A stretch of DNA of 13,113 bases from Bacillota bacterium (GCA_012797095.1 JAAZPS010000123.1:1-13113), one strand, 5' to 3'; counted from the first letter of the stretch, positions 1 to 6,913 are shown. The notes: generated by a model from the letters alone, not told the origin. Numbers and translations are program-made.

Positions 1-561
1 GGTCGAAAGTCCGGTGACCCCTTTTTTTTCATCAAAAAGCATCTCGATACGGTCAAAGGTATCCTTGAGCACCTCTTTCAGGTGGATAAAACCCCGCTGC
101 TGTCCCTGCCTGCCGATCTCGAAGATCTTCTGCTCGGCTTCATCAAGAAATTCCTCCACGTCCGGCGGCCCTTCGTAAGATCCGGAGACGATACCGGTGG
201 CAGCATGGATCAGGGAGCGCAGGATCGATTTTTCCCGGACGATGAGGGCATAATACTGCACGTTTGCCGCAGTCGGGACTGCCCCGGCTAGAGCGCTGAG
301 ATAAGCAGTCCCGCCGGCCTCCTCCAGGGAACGCTGACGCTGCAGCTCGTCAGCCAGGGTGACCAGATCAACGGGCTCACCCTTTTCACTTAATGCGATC
401 ACGGCCTTGAAGATCTTCTGGTGGGCGGTCCGGTAAAAATCGGTTTCATGAAGCAGCTCCGCAGCAGCGTAGACCGCTTCTTTCTCGATAATCATCGATC
501 CCAGGACCGACTGCTCCGCTTCGATACTCTGGGGAGGAACCTTGTCGCCGGTGAGGATCAT
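1..561 (-). CDS. dnaB: Replicative DNA helicase DnaB, N-terminal part (cut by window edge)
   Basis: Homohexameric helicase that unwinds DNA ahead of the replication fork and recruits primase (called DnaC in Bacillus subtilis). I translated the minus strand from ATG at 559-561 and read 187 codons without a stop to base 1. The start MILTGDKVPPQSIEAEQSVL carries the family's 'PxxxEAEqsvLG' signature. It is followed by the helical N-terminal domain (roughly residues 9-110, including DFYRTAHQKIF near 45-55) and the start of the linker helix (FLDEAEQKIFEI near 145-156). The RecA-like ATPase domain lies outside the window, so Walker motifs cannot be checked. A consensus ribosome-binding site AAGGAGGT (571-578) sits 9 bases upstream, inside the last codons of lonC. 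That decides the start and suggests coupled expression. Position after rplI is typical for Bacillota. Identification is firm; the gene is incomplete only because of the window boundary. Confidence 0.95.
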   Translation of the reverse strand, partial: MILTGDKVPPQSIEAEQSVLGSMIIEKEAVYAAAELLHETDFYRTAHQKIFKAVIALSEKGEPVDLVTLADELQRQRSLEEAGGTAYLSALAGAVPTAANVQYYALIVREKSILRSLIHAATGIVSGSYEGPPDVEEFLDEAEQKIFEIGRQGQQRGFIHLKEVLKDTFDRIEMLFDEKKGVTGLST

Positions 562-566
562 CGTTT

Positions 567-2483
567 TCAAACCTCCTTGGTTGTTCGCAGCTCCACAATG
601 GCGCTTTCAGGTAAAAAATGAGGCAGCAGCGCCTCCACATCCCGGGCCAGGACGATCTCCATACCGGGAAAGGAGCAGCCCGTTTCCAGACGATTATCTG
701 CCGGGACCACTGTTTTCTTCAGGCCGGCCAGACGGGCCCCGTACAGTTTCTCCGTGATCCCACCGACCGGTTTCAGCTGGCCGCGCAGCGATATCTCTCC
801 GGTAACAGCGCAATCCTGACGCAGGGGCACCTCCTTCACCGCACTGAGGATGGCCAGAAAGATGGCCGCCCCCGCGGAGGGCCCATCAATATTACCGCCT
901 CCGATGATATTGAGATGAAGATCAAAATCTTTAAGCTCGACCCCGGTTAAACTGCGCAAAAGCGAGGCGGCAACAAAAACGGAATCGCGGGCCATTGAGC
1001 CCGCCGTCTCGTTGAAGCGAATATCTCCCCGCCCCGCTGCCGCTGCCGGGAAAGCAAGCGCTTCAATCTCGAGCACCTGCCCGGTAAAACCATTCACCCC
1101 GAGAGCCAGCGCCCGTCCGGTTTCAACCATTTTGCCCGTACAGACTGCCGGCGGAGGATAGAGGCGGTTGCCCGTAAGCACCTTCTCCATCAGCGCTGCG
1201 CCGATCACTATCTTTTCGTTGTTTTCCCCGCCCCGGCGGCGGTCCTCGTAAAGAGCCCGGCCGTATGCATCGATCAGCAGATTTACCGCCCGCCGGCCCT
1301 CGCCGGTGCAACGGCTGATCAGGCGAACCGCGGCGGGGGCGATCTCCAGATCAAGCCTGGCCGCGGCGCCGTTTACAATCTCCTCTATCTCGGTGGGGGT
1401 AAGGGGCTCGAAGTAGACAGCAGAGCAGCGCGAACGGAAGGCAGGTGAGATCGCCTCCGGGGAGCGCGTTGTCGCCCCGATAAGGATAAAATCAGCAGGA
1501 GCCCCCTTTTCAAACAGCAACCGGATATACTTGGGCACCTGCGTATCGGTGGGATCGTAGTAGGCCGAATCAAAGAAAACCCGCTTATCTTCAAGGACTT
1601 TCAGCAATCTATTCTGCAGGGTATGATCCATCTCGCCAATCTCATCGATAAACAGGATCCCGCCGTGAGCATCGGAGACCAACCCCAGCTTCGGTTCCGG
1701 AATCCCGCCGTCTACCAGGTTCCGCCGGGCTCCCTGGTAGATCGGATCGTGGACCGAGCCGAGCAGCGGATCGGCAATCTCCCGGGGATCCCAGCGCAGT
1801 GTGGTCCCGTCCACCTCCACAAAGGGAGCCTGCTCCGAAAAGAGAGTACCGGGAATCTTCTGAACACTTTTCAGGGCCAGACGGGCGGCTGTGGTCTTGC
1901 CGACACCGGGGGGCCCGTAGAGTATTATATGCGGCGGAAAAGGCGAAGCCAGCCTGGAAACAAGGGCCGCCACCGCCTCGCCCTGGCCGACGATCTGGGC
2001 CAACTCCGCCGGCCGGAGCATCTTCTGCACCGTGGAGGAAAGCTGCCGGGCAAACATTTTTTCTGTCCGGGCATATTTCTTGAGGGTCTGCGGGCTTTCC
2101 ACGCCGCCCCACTCTTTGTAGATCTCTTTTTTAATCTCCTGGAGATATTTTTCATGCTGCTCTTCGAGCCGCTCCTTGATCCTGAGCTCGAGCGACTCCT
2201 CCAAGGAGCGTCTGGCCATCAGTGCCGCCAGGGCCCCCTCGAGTTCGTCAAATATATCGGCATAGCGATCCTCGGTCGGAATCTCATCCAAGGTTGGGTT
2301 TTCCAGAACCAGACGCTGCAAGCCGAGCAGCTGCTGGGCCGGCCTCGAAGAACGGATCAGTGAAAGCGCCTCCAGCTTGCCCGCCTTCAGAATCATCTTC
2401 TCGGTTCCATAGATCCGGTTGATCAGATCGAGCAAGGCGCTGAGCCGCCTGCGAATCGCTGCTGTCTGCTGCTCCGGCCCCAT
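567..2483 (-). CDS. lonC: Lon-family ATP-dependent protease, LonC-like (sporulation-associated)
   Basis: Predicted soluble AAA+ serine protease of 638 residues. A helical, charged N-terminal part (about 90-125, rich in Glu/Lys/Arg) resembles the coiled coil before the Lon ATPase. The AAA+ module has Walker A GPPGVGKT (190-197), Walker B ILFIDEIGE (276-284) and a sensor-like IGATTR (335-340). The C-terminal Lon protease domain has the nucleophile motif DGPSAGAA (533-540, Ser536) and the partner lysine in GGITEKL (574-580, Lys579), forming a Ser-Lys dyad. It lacks the large N-terminal substrate domain of LonA. The architecture is LonB/LonC-like; the length and the place between rplI and dnaB favour LonC, a subfamily known from spore formers and inferred to act in sporulation. 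I chose ATG 2483 because TAGGAGG lies 6-7 bases upstream. A start at 2522 would overlap rplI by 29 bases and lacks such a site. The family is certain, the LonC subtype probable. Confidence 0.9.
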   Translation of the reverse strand: MGPEQQTAAIRRRLSALLDLINRIYGTEKMILKAGKLEALSLIRSSRPAQQLLGLQRLVLENPTLDEIPTEDRYADIFDELEGALAALMARRSLEESLELRIKERLEEQHEKYLQEIKKEIYKEWGGVESPQTLKKYARTEKMFARQLSSTVQKMLRPAELAQIVGQGEAVAALVSRLASPFPPHIILYGPPGVGKTTAARLALKSVQKIPGTLFSEQAPFVEVDGTTLRWDPREIADPLLGSVHDPIYQGARRNLVDGGIPEPKLGLVSDAHGGILFIDEIGEMDHTLQNRLLKVLEDKRVFFDSAYYDPTDTQVPKYIRLLFEKGAPADFILIGATTRSPEAISPAFRSRCSAVYFEPLTPTEIEEIVNGAAARLDLEIAPAAVRLISRCTGEGRRAVNLLIDAYGRALYEDRRRGGENNEKIVIGAALMEKVLTGNRLYPPPAVCTGKMVETGRALALGVNGFTGQVLEIEALAFPAAAAGRGDIRFNETAGSMARDSVFVAASLLRSLTGVELKDFDLHLNIIGGGNIDGPSAGAAIFLAILSAVKEVPLRQDCAVTGEISLRGQLKPVGGITEKLYGARLAGLKKTVVPADNRLETGCSFPGMEIVLARDVEALLPHFLPESAIVELRTTKEV

Positions 2484-2493
2484 GATCTGCCTC

Positions 2494-2940
2494 CTAATCC
2501 TCTGCCTCCACCTCGACGGCAACCGCGGCTTTGACTCCGGAGTGAAGCTTCACCGTGATCTCGTAACGCCCGGCTGCCTTGATCGGCTCCTCCAGGATCA
2601 CTTTTTTCTTCTCCACCGAAAACCCGAGCTTGTGCAGCTCTGCGGCGATATCTGCCGCCGTTACCGAACCGAAAAGCCGGCCCCCTTCTCCAGCAGCCAT
2701 CCTGAAGCGGATCTCCATCTGCTCCAGCCGTTCCGCCAGAACAAGGCTTTCCTCCTTGAGCCGCTCCCTCTTTCTTTCCAGCACCTGTTCCTGCTGCTGC
2801 AGTTCACGCAGACGGCCCGGAGTAGCCTCCACCGCCAACCCCCTGGGAATAAGCAAATTGCGGCCGTAACCCGGAGCGACATCCTTCACTTCTCCTTTTT
2901 CCCCCAGGCCGGGGATATCTTCTTTCAGAATGATCTTCAT
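2494..2940 (-). CDS. rplI: 50S ribosomal protein L9
   Basis: Large-subunit protein that binds 23S rRNA domain V near the L1 stalk. The product is 148 residues, the usual length. It begins MKIILKEDIPGLGEKGEV and contains GYGRNLLIPRGLAVEAT (about 25-41), the conserved N-terminal RNA-binding domain. A long charged helix (about 42-80) and a C-terminal domain with GRLFGSVT (about 88-95) follow. An ATG three codons upstream (2949) was rejected because it sits inside the ribosome-binding sequence AAAGGATG, which serves ATG 2940 at normal distance. The stop codon TAG overlaps the ribosome-binding site of lonC, so rplI, lonC and dnaB look like one transcription unit. In B. subtilis gdpP precedes rplI; here rpsR precedes it, separated by a terminator. 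Confidence 0.97.
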   Translation of the reverse strand: MKIILKEDIPGLGEKGEVKDVAPGYGRNLLIPRGLAVEATPGRLRELQQQEQVLERKRERLKEESLVLAERLEQMEIRFRMAAGEGGRLFGSVTAADIAAELHKLGFSVEKKKVILEEPIKAAGRYEITVKLHSGVKAAVAVEVEAED

Positions 2941-2965
2941 CAAACCCATCCTTTCAGGGAATCTT

Positions 2966-2979
2966 TCAAGCCGGCTTGA
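2966..2979. repeat. Perfect 14-bp palindrome in the rplI leader
   Basis: TCAAGCCGGCTTGA reads the same on both strands and lies 25 bases upstream of the rplI start codon, between the rpsR terminator and rplI. With no loop it is a poor RNA hairpin, so a binding site for a dimeric protein is one possibility. About one palindrome of this length is expected by chance in a window this size, so function is not shown. Confidence 0.3.
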
Positions 2980-3043
2980 CCATCAGCCCGATCAAGTATT
3001 ATTTCGCGCCGGCGGCAGCAGGCTCCTGCTCCTCTGTTAAGCT

Positions 3044-3083
3044 AAAAAACGGCGCCGGCAGCAGAAGCCTCCAGCACCGTTTT
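3044..3083 (-). terminator. Intrinsic terminator after rpsR
   Basis: On the minus strand, bases 3083-3071 (AAAACGGTGCTGG) can pair with 3058-3046 (CCGGCGCCGTTTT) to give a 13-bp stem with two G-U pairs and a 12-base loop. The stem runs into six T residues (3049-3044). It starts about 25 bases past the rpsR stop codon and would end the rpsF-ssb-rpsR transcript before rplI. The A/T part of the stem could also terminate weakly on the plus strand, but no gene there needs it. Confidence 0.75.
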
Positions 3084-3108
3084 AACGGCAGGCCTTTGGA
3101 ATTCCGAT

Positions 3109-3339
3109 CTATTCGGAAGTGAAGGGAAGCAAGGCCATGATCCGTGCTCTTTTGATCGCCCGGGTCAGCTGGCGTTGATGCCTGGCGCAGTTTCCGGAGA
3201 TGCGCCGCGGCAATATTTTCCCCCGCTCGGTGATAAACCGTTTGAGCTTGTCGTACTGTTTGTAATCAACTTGTTCGATCTTATCCACGCAAAAACTGCA
3301 GATCTTTCTTTTGGGTCTGCGGCCTCTTTCACGCCTCAA
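3109..3339 (-). CDS. rpsR: 30S ribosomal protein S18
   Basis: Small-subunit protein that forms a heterodimer with S6 on the 16S rRNA platform. The 76-residue product has the S18 core: KICSFC (12-17), VDYKQYDKLKRFI (about 24-36), and GKILPRRISGNCARHQRQLTRAIKRAR (about 40-66). It retains Cys14, Cys17, Cys51 and His54, the zinc-binding pattern of 'C+' type S18. The reading frame opens with TTG at 3339. AAGGGGG lies a normal distance upstream and overlaps the ssb stop region, and no ATG in frame fits better, so TTG is the likely start. Last gene of the rpsF-ssb-rpsR operon, followed by an intrinsic terminator. Confidence 0.96.
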   Translation of the reverse strand: MRRERGRRPKRKICSFCVDKIEQVDYKQYDKLKRFITERGKILPRRISGNCARHQRQLTRAIKRARIMALLPFTSE

Positions 3340-3352
3340 TTAACCAACCCCC

Positions 3353-3742
3353 TTAAAAAGGAATATCGTCCTCGCTCACGGAGATCTCATCACCGGAAAA
3401 TGAATCTTCATCCCCGGTGCGGCGGGGTTCCAGAAAACGGACATCCCGGGCCACCACCTCGGTCATCCACTGGCGCACGCCCTCTTTATCATCGAAAGAA
3501 CGGATCTGAAGCCGCCCCGTTACCGCGGCCAGCCTCCCTTTCGAAAGATAGTTGGCGCAAGTCTCCGCGAGCTTGTCCCAGGTGACTATCCTGATAAAAT
3601 CCGCCTCCTTTTCGCCCTGCCTGTTGGTAAAAGGCCGGTCGACAGCCAGGGTGAATGTGGCCACCGCCGTGCCGTTTCCCGGAGTATAACGGAGCTCCGG
3701 ATCCCGGGTCAAACGACCGATCAACACAATAATGTTAAGCAT
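3353..3742 (-). CDS. ssb: Single-stranded DNA-binding protein SSB
   Basis: Coats single-stranded DNA during replication and repair and recruits partners through its acidic tail. The product has 129 residues. The OB fold starts MLNIIVLIGRLTRDPELRYT and includes GTAVATFTLAVDR (24-36) and the DFIRIVTWDKLAE strand and helix (48-60). The linker is short and acidic, and the tail ends SEDDIPF, matching the conserved C-terminal tip. It is shorter than B. subtilis SsbA (172 residues) because the Gly/Gln-rich linker is nearly absent. I chose ATG 3742 by family alignment. An in-frame GTG at 3751 is possible, but the ribosome-binding sequence AAGGCG would then be too close. It lies 30 bases after rpsF and 13 before rpsR, the standard order. 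Confidence 0.96.
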   Translation of the reverse strand: MLNIIVLIGRLTRDPELRYTPGNGTAVATFTLAVDRPFTNRQGEKEADFIRIVTWDKLAETCANYLSKGRLAAVTGRLQIRSFDDKEGVRQWMTEVVARDVRFLEPRRTGDEDSFSGDEISVSEDDIPF

Positions 3743-3772
3743 CCCCTGCACCGCCTTCTGTTAATCTAAGAT

Positions 3773-4060
3773 CTACTCGCCTTCCCGTACGGTGATAAAG
3801 CGAATCACCGCGTCGTTAACCCGGAAGAAGTGTTCGAGCTCGGGAACGATGGCATGGGTGCCCTTGAACTCCAGTAGATAGTAATGACCCTCGGTAAATT
3901 TGTTGATCTCGTAGGCCAGCTTACGTTTTCCCCAGTCGTCAGCTTTGGTAATCTCTCCTCCGAGCTTCTGTAAAACGGCCTTGAGGTTGTTTAGCAGCTC
4001 TTCTTCTGTTTCGCTTTCGAGCTCCGGTTGAAGAATAAACATGGTTTCATAGACGGCCAC
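3773..4060 (-). CDS. rpsF: 30S ribosomal protein S6
   Basis: Partner of S18 on the 30S platform. The 95-residue product has the ferredoxin-like S6 pattern: AVYETMFILQP (2-12), a helix with EEELLNNLKAVLQKLGGEI, DDWGKRKLAYEINKFTEGHYYLLEF (about 41-65), and RVNDAVIRFITVRE at the end. The start is GTG (4058-4060), with AGGGAGGTGA ending 6 bases upstream. No in-frame ATG fits, since the first Met (residue 7) lies inside the conserved first strand. First gene of the rpsF-ssb-rpsR operon, with its own promoter (4121-4149) and a leader that may let S6:S18 repress translation. Confidence 0.97.
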   Translation of the reverse strand: MAVYETMFILQPELESETEEELLNNLKAVLQKLGGEITKADDWGKRKLAYEINKFTEGHYYLLEFKGTHAIVPELEHFFRVNDAVIRFITVREGE

Positions 4061-4114
4061 TGCGGTTCACCTCCCTTTGGACTGTCGGCCCCGGTAAATG
4101 GAGCAGGGTTGCGT
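4061..4114 (-). promoter_or_regulatory. Candidate S6:S18 autoregulatory leader of rpsF
   Basis: The predicted 5' leader runs from an A at 4114 to the rpsF start. In RNA order it can form an outer stem CCCU (4108-4105) with AGGG (4076-4073). An inner stem CUCC (4103-4100) pairs with GGGG (4092-4089) around a 7-base loop. An asymmetric bulge 3' of the inner stem begins CCG (4088-4086). The outer stem uses part of the ribosome-binding site AGGGAGG. A bulged CCG next to a short stem is the known hallmark of S6:S18-binding leaders, which mimic helix 22 of 16S rRNA. The fold was drawn by hand, so the match is tentative. Confidence 0.45.
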
Positions 4115-4120
4115 GAAGCG

Positions 4121-4149
4121 ATCATAGCATATTTCATGATCGCGGGCAA
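4121..4149 (-). promoter_or_regulatory. Sigma-A promoter of the rpsF operon
   Basis: On the minus strand, TTGCCC (4149-4144) is the -35 box and TATGAT (4126-4121) the -10 box, separated by exactly 17 bases. TGC directly before TATGAT makes it an extended -10 element. Transcription should start at the A near 4114, giving a leader of about 54 bases. This is the clearest promoter in the window and separates rpsF-ssb-rpsR from ychF, which ends about 85 bases upstream. Confidence 0.75.
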
Positions 4150-4234
4150 GCTTTTCCCAAAATCTATCGACCGATCACCGGAGCGATTCCGATAAAAGTT
4201 TTGCCGATCTTTTCGCAGCAGCGCCGCCGTCAGA

Positions 4235-5302
4235 TCAGCCGCGAAAATTGAAATAGAGGACCTCTCCATCGGCAACCGGATAGTGCCGCCCCTCTGTTCG
4301 GACAGTACCCCGCTCTCGTGCTTCGGCGAGCCCACCCGCCCCGATGAGAGCCTCCCAGGAGATCACTTCGGCATTGATAAATCCGCGGCCGATATCGGTA
4401 TGAACCATGAAGGCAGCTTCAATGGCGGTGACCCCCCGCGGAGCAAACCAGGCCCGGGACTCTTCACCCTTGACCGTATAGAAGGTCACCAGATCGAGCA
4501 GCCGGTAACAGGCCCGCAGGAGCTCCTGGATCCGGGATCCCGCCAGACCGTATTCCCTTAAAAAAAGTGTCCGCTCCTCATCCGGAAGCTCACCGATCTC
4601 CGCCTCCAACTGTGCATAGATCGAGATGAGCGGGCTCTTTTCTTTCCGGGCCAGCTGGATCAAGCTTTCCGGCACAGCACTCCCATTTTCAGCCCGGTTA
4701 AAAAGATAGAGCATCTTTTTGGAGGTAAGTAAAAACAGTTGATCCAAAAACTTGCGTTCAAGGGGATCCAGCGTGAGCAGGCGGGCCGGCTCTCCCCGCT
4801 GCAGCTTTCCTTGAAGACGTTCCAGAAATGCAAGCTCGGCAGAGGTCTCCCGAGGACCGCTTTTCTGCTGAGCGCGGATCTTCTCCATCCTGCGATCGAC
4901 TGTCTCCAGATCGGCCAAGGTCAGCTCCAGGTTGACCAGGGAGGCCCGGGCCGCCGGATCGGCCTTCTCGGCAAACTGATCAAAGCCGGCGACAACGTGA
5001 AGCAGTAGATCAACATTGCGCAGCTCCCCCAAAAAACGGTTGCCGAGGCCCTCACCCCTGCTGGCCCCTTCAACCAGACCGGCCACATCGGCAACCCGTA
5101 TTGCCGGAGGGGTCATCTTCGCTGAAGAACAGAGCGCGACCAGCTTTTCCAGGCGAGGGTCTTTCAAGGGGACCACGGCCACATTCGGATCGATGGTCGT
5201 GAAGGGATAGCTGTCGATAGCCACATCGATCGCTGTCAGCGCCTTGAACAGCGTTGATTTACCGGCATTGGGCAGACCGACGATCCCACAACTCCAGGAC
5301 AT
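4235..5302 (-). CDS. ychF: Ribosome-associated P-loop ATPase YchF
   Basis: Obg-family P-loop protein that binds ribosomes and prefers ATP to GTP; linked to translation control and oxidative-stress responses. The product has 355 residues against about 363 for the family. Walker A is GLPNAGKST (9-17), switch II is DVAGLVEGASRGEGLGN (72-88), and the nucleotide-specificity motif is NRAE (202-205). That NxxE replaces the NKxD of GTPases, as is diagnostic for YchF. A helical domain (about 125-195) interrupts the G domain, and a TGS-like domain closes the protein (about 278-353, from FYTVKGEESRAWFAPRG). The ATG start has a G-rich ribosome-binding site (GGGGG) about 6 bases upstream. It follows the DUF951 gene by 11 bases, an order also seen in B. 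subtilis (yyzM-ychF). Confidence 0.96.
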   Translation of the reverse strand: MSWSCGIVGLPNAGKSTLFKALTAIDVAIDSYPFTTIDPNVAVVPLKDPRLEKLVALCSSAKMTPPAIRVADVAGLVEGASRGEGLGNRFLGELRNVDLLLHVVAGFDQFAEKADPAARASLVNLELTLADLETVDRRMEKIRAQQKSGPRETSAELAFLERLQGKLQRGEPARLLTLDPLERKFLDQLFLLTSKKMLYLFNRAENGSAVPESLIQLARKEKSPLISIYAQLEAEIGELPDEERTLFLREYGLAGSRIQELLRACYRLLDLVTFYTVKGEESRAWFAPRGVTAIEAAFMVHTDIGRGFINAEVISWEALIGAGGLAEARERGTVRTEGRHYPVADGEVLYFNFRG

Positions 5303-5313
5303 CCGGCGCCCCC

Positions 5314-5517
5314 CTATCTATTCTCCCCTGTTGTATCTTCCGGAAGAATCTTTTTGACCCGGCGCTCGAACTGGCGCCGCGGCATCAGGACACTGCGTCC
5401 GCATTGAAGGCATCTGATCCGAAAATCCATCCCCACCCTTGTAATCTGCCAGCGATTGGCTCCGCAGGGATGTTCTTTTTTCATCTGAACTACTTGCCCG
5501 ACCCGGAAAGGCTCCAT
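5314..5517 (-). CDS. Small DUF951-family protein (YyzM-like)
   Basis: A basic 67-residue protein of unknown role, presumably cytoplasmic. The conserved DUF951 pattern is visible: VGQVVQMKKEHPCGANRWQI (7-26), RVGMDFRIRCLQCGRSV (27-43), then the MPRRQFERRVKK block. Cys18, Cys36 and Cys39 could form part of a metal or nucleic-acid binding site (inference). The ATG at 5517 overlaps the adk stop codon as TGATG, and no clear ribosome-binding site precedes it, so translation is probably coupled to adk. The alternative TTG one codon earlier overlaps the same stop. Members usually sit directly upstream of ychF, as here, hinting at a translation-related role, but function is unproven. Confidence 0.88.
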   Translation of the reverse strand: MEPFRVGQVVQMKKEHPCGANRWQITRVGMDFRIRCLQCGRSVLMPRRQFERRVKKILPEDTTGENR

Positions 5518-6170
5518 CAAGGGGAACCGGCCCCAAGAATCGAACTTATCTCCGAGAATATCTTTTCGATCTCACGGTTCCCGTCAACCTTGCTCACCAG
5601 ACCTTCACGGCCGTAGTGATCGATGAGCGGGGTGGTCTGCTCGCGGTAGACCAGAAGCCTTTCCTGAACCGTGGAGAGGGAATCATCTTCTCGCTGATAA
5701 AGCTCCCCGCCGCATTGATCGCAGACATTGCGCACGCGGGGCGGATTGAACTTGATGTGGTAGGTGGCCGCACATTCACGGCAGACCCTTCGTCCCGTCA
5801 GCCGGGTGATCAACTCATCCTCATCGACCGCGATATAGACGACCCGGTCTACCTTCCTGCCCATCTCCCCCAGAACCTGATCCAGGGCCTCGGCCTGAGC
5901 CACAGTCCGGGGAAACCCGTCCAGAATGGCGCCATCCCGGCAATCGGGGGCAGTCAGCCGCTCGCTGACAATCCCGACCACAACTTCATCGGGAACGAGC
6001 TGCCCCTTTTCCATAAATGCTTTCGCTTCCTGTCCCAAAGGGGAGCCGCTTTTTACAGCTGCCCTGAGAATATCCCCCGTGGCAATATAGACCAGGTTGT
6101 ATTTCTTGACCAACCGGTCTGCCTGTGTGCCCTTGCCTGCACCCGGAGGACCCAACAAAATTATCAGCAT
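5517..6170 (-). CDS. adk: Adenylate kinase (zinc-type lid)
   Basis: Interconverts ATP + AMP and 2 ADP in the cytoplasm. The 217-residue product is a full-length long-form enzyme. P-loop GPPGAGKGT (7-15), AMP-binding TGDILR (31-36), DGFPRT (84-89), and a LID with RLTGRRVC (123-130). Cys130, Cys133, Cys150 and Cys153 form the structural zinc site of Gram-positive and thermophile enzymes. The frame stays open upstream to 6875, but that part is a shadow of the gene before it. ATG 6170 is preceded by GAGGGAG and starts the conserved sequence. The 98-base gap upstream has a possible -10 box TACAAT (6212-6207) without a good -35. The location is unusual: adk normally lies between secY and map in the ribosomal protein cluster. 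It could be the only copy, relocated, or a paralogue; every motif checked is intact. Confidence 0.95.
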   Translation of the reverse strand: MLIILLGPPGAGKGTQADRLVKKYNLVYIATGDILRAAVKSGSPLGQEAKAFMEKGQLVPDEVVVGIVSERLTAPDCRDGAILDGFPRTVAQAEALDQVLGEMGRKVDRVVYIAVDEDELITRLTGRRVCRECAATYHIKFNPPRVRNVCDQCGGELYQREDDSLSTVQERLLVYREQTTPLIDHYGREGLVSKVDGNREIEKIFSEISSILGAGSP

Positions 6171-6268
6171 CTCTCTCCCTCGCTTTTGGGGACACCCAAG
6201 GTTATGATTGTAAGGGTACTCAATTCTTCTTTTTCCCGCCAATTCCTGCTTGCTTCCTGAAAAGAGCG

Positions 6269-6913
6269 TTAATGCCAGATCCCGAGGCTGGCGAACAGGT
6301 GCCAGGCCCCGAGGCCCAACAGGGTATCTTCCAGCCGAAGCAGCTCCGGGGGAACCCGGCTCAACCAGGCCAGGGGAACAGCGGCCCCGATCACCAGAGC
6401 AGCGCAGCAGAGCTGCCTGAGCAAGCCGATAAAAGCCCCTCCCCACCGGGAGCCCTTGCCCGGATGGAGGGCGCCCTCCTCCGAGAGAGCCGCACCGCAA
6501 AGATGAAAGAAACCCCACCACAAAAGCAGCCCCGCAAGGAAGGTGGCCGTATATGCGAGCACCCCGACAAGCATAGCCGTGGAATTTTCCAGAGAACCGC
6601 CCGCTGCTGCAACCGCCCCCCTCTGTAATATCTCCTGTAGAACTGCGGGCAACTCCTCCTGCAGATAAGGAGCCCTGCCGCCGATACTGCTGACAGGAAG
6701 AGCAAGGCGGTTGTAAACGGCGCTCTCCAGCGTTCTTTCCAGGGCGCCGTAGCGATCGCCGAAACATTTCAGCTCCGCCCTGCCCAGCACTGCAGCAAGG
6801 GACGCACCGAGCAGCCCCCCGAGGCGGCAAAGGGCCCTGCGCAGCCCCATCTGATAGCCGACCACTGCCCCCCACAGCAGCAGGCCGGCAACGGCCAGAT
6901 CCAACCAGATCAT
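6269..6913 (-). CDS. CvpA-family (colicin V production-like) membrane protein
   Basis: Predicted integral membrane protein of 214 residues. Hydrophobic segments lie near 2-20, 31-44, 112-135 and 157-184. The opening MIWLDLAVAGLLLWGAVVGY, then QMGLRRALCRLGGLLGA, matches the CvpA start (WLD, GYxxGLxR). The block GSRWGGAFIGLLRQL (154-168) resembles the conserved glycine-containing segment before the last helix. A longer loop (about 45-110) and extra C-terminal residues make it bigger than typical CvpA proteins (160-180). The biochemical role of the family is unclear, despite links to colicin V export and envelope functions. The start is uncertain: ATG 6913 fits the family but has only a weak ribosome-binding sequence; ATG 6958 and TTG 6970 are alternatives. 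It diverges from yyaC and lies upstream of adk. Confidence 0.75.
   Translation of the reverse strand: MIWLDLAVAGLLLWGAVVGYQMGLRRALCRLGGLLGASLAAVLGRAELKCFGDRYGALERTLESAVYNRLALPVSSIGGRAPYLQEELPAVLQEILQRGAVAAAGGSLENSTAMLVGVLAYTATFLAGLLLWWGFFHLCGAALSEEGALHPGKGSRWGGAFIGLLRQLCCAALVIGAAVPLAWLSRVPPELLRLEDTLLGLGAWHLFASLGIWH

Noticed and set aside
1623..2363. A 246-codon plus-strand frame opposite lonC
   Set aside because: Antisense shadow of a well-conserved gene; its product resembles no known family and it has no convincing ribosome-binding site.
2484..2522. An earlier start for lonC adding 13 residues
   Set aside because: It overlaps rplI by 29 bases and lacks a ribosome-binding site, while ATG 2483 has TAGGAGG at the right distance.
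5616..6260. A 214-codon plus-strand frame opposite adk
   Set aside because: Antisense to an intact adenylate kinase with all catalytic motifs; no family features.
6171..6268. A promoter for adk
   Set aside because: TACAAT is a fair -10 box but the sequence 17 bases upstream (GAAAAA) is not a -35 box, so it was not listed as a feature.
5517..6875. A 452-codon frame that would fuse a long N-terminal extension to adenylate kinase
   Set aside because: The first 235 codons lie over the cvpA-like gene in another frame, look like low-complexity translation, and a good ribosome-binding site precedes ATG 6170.
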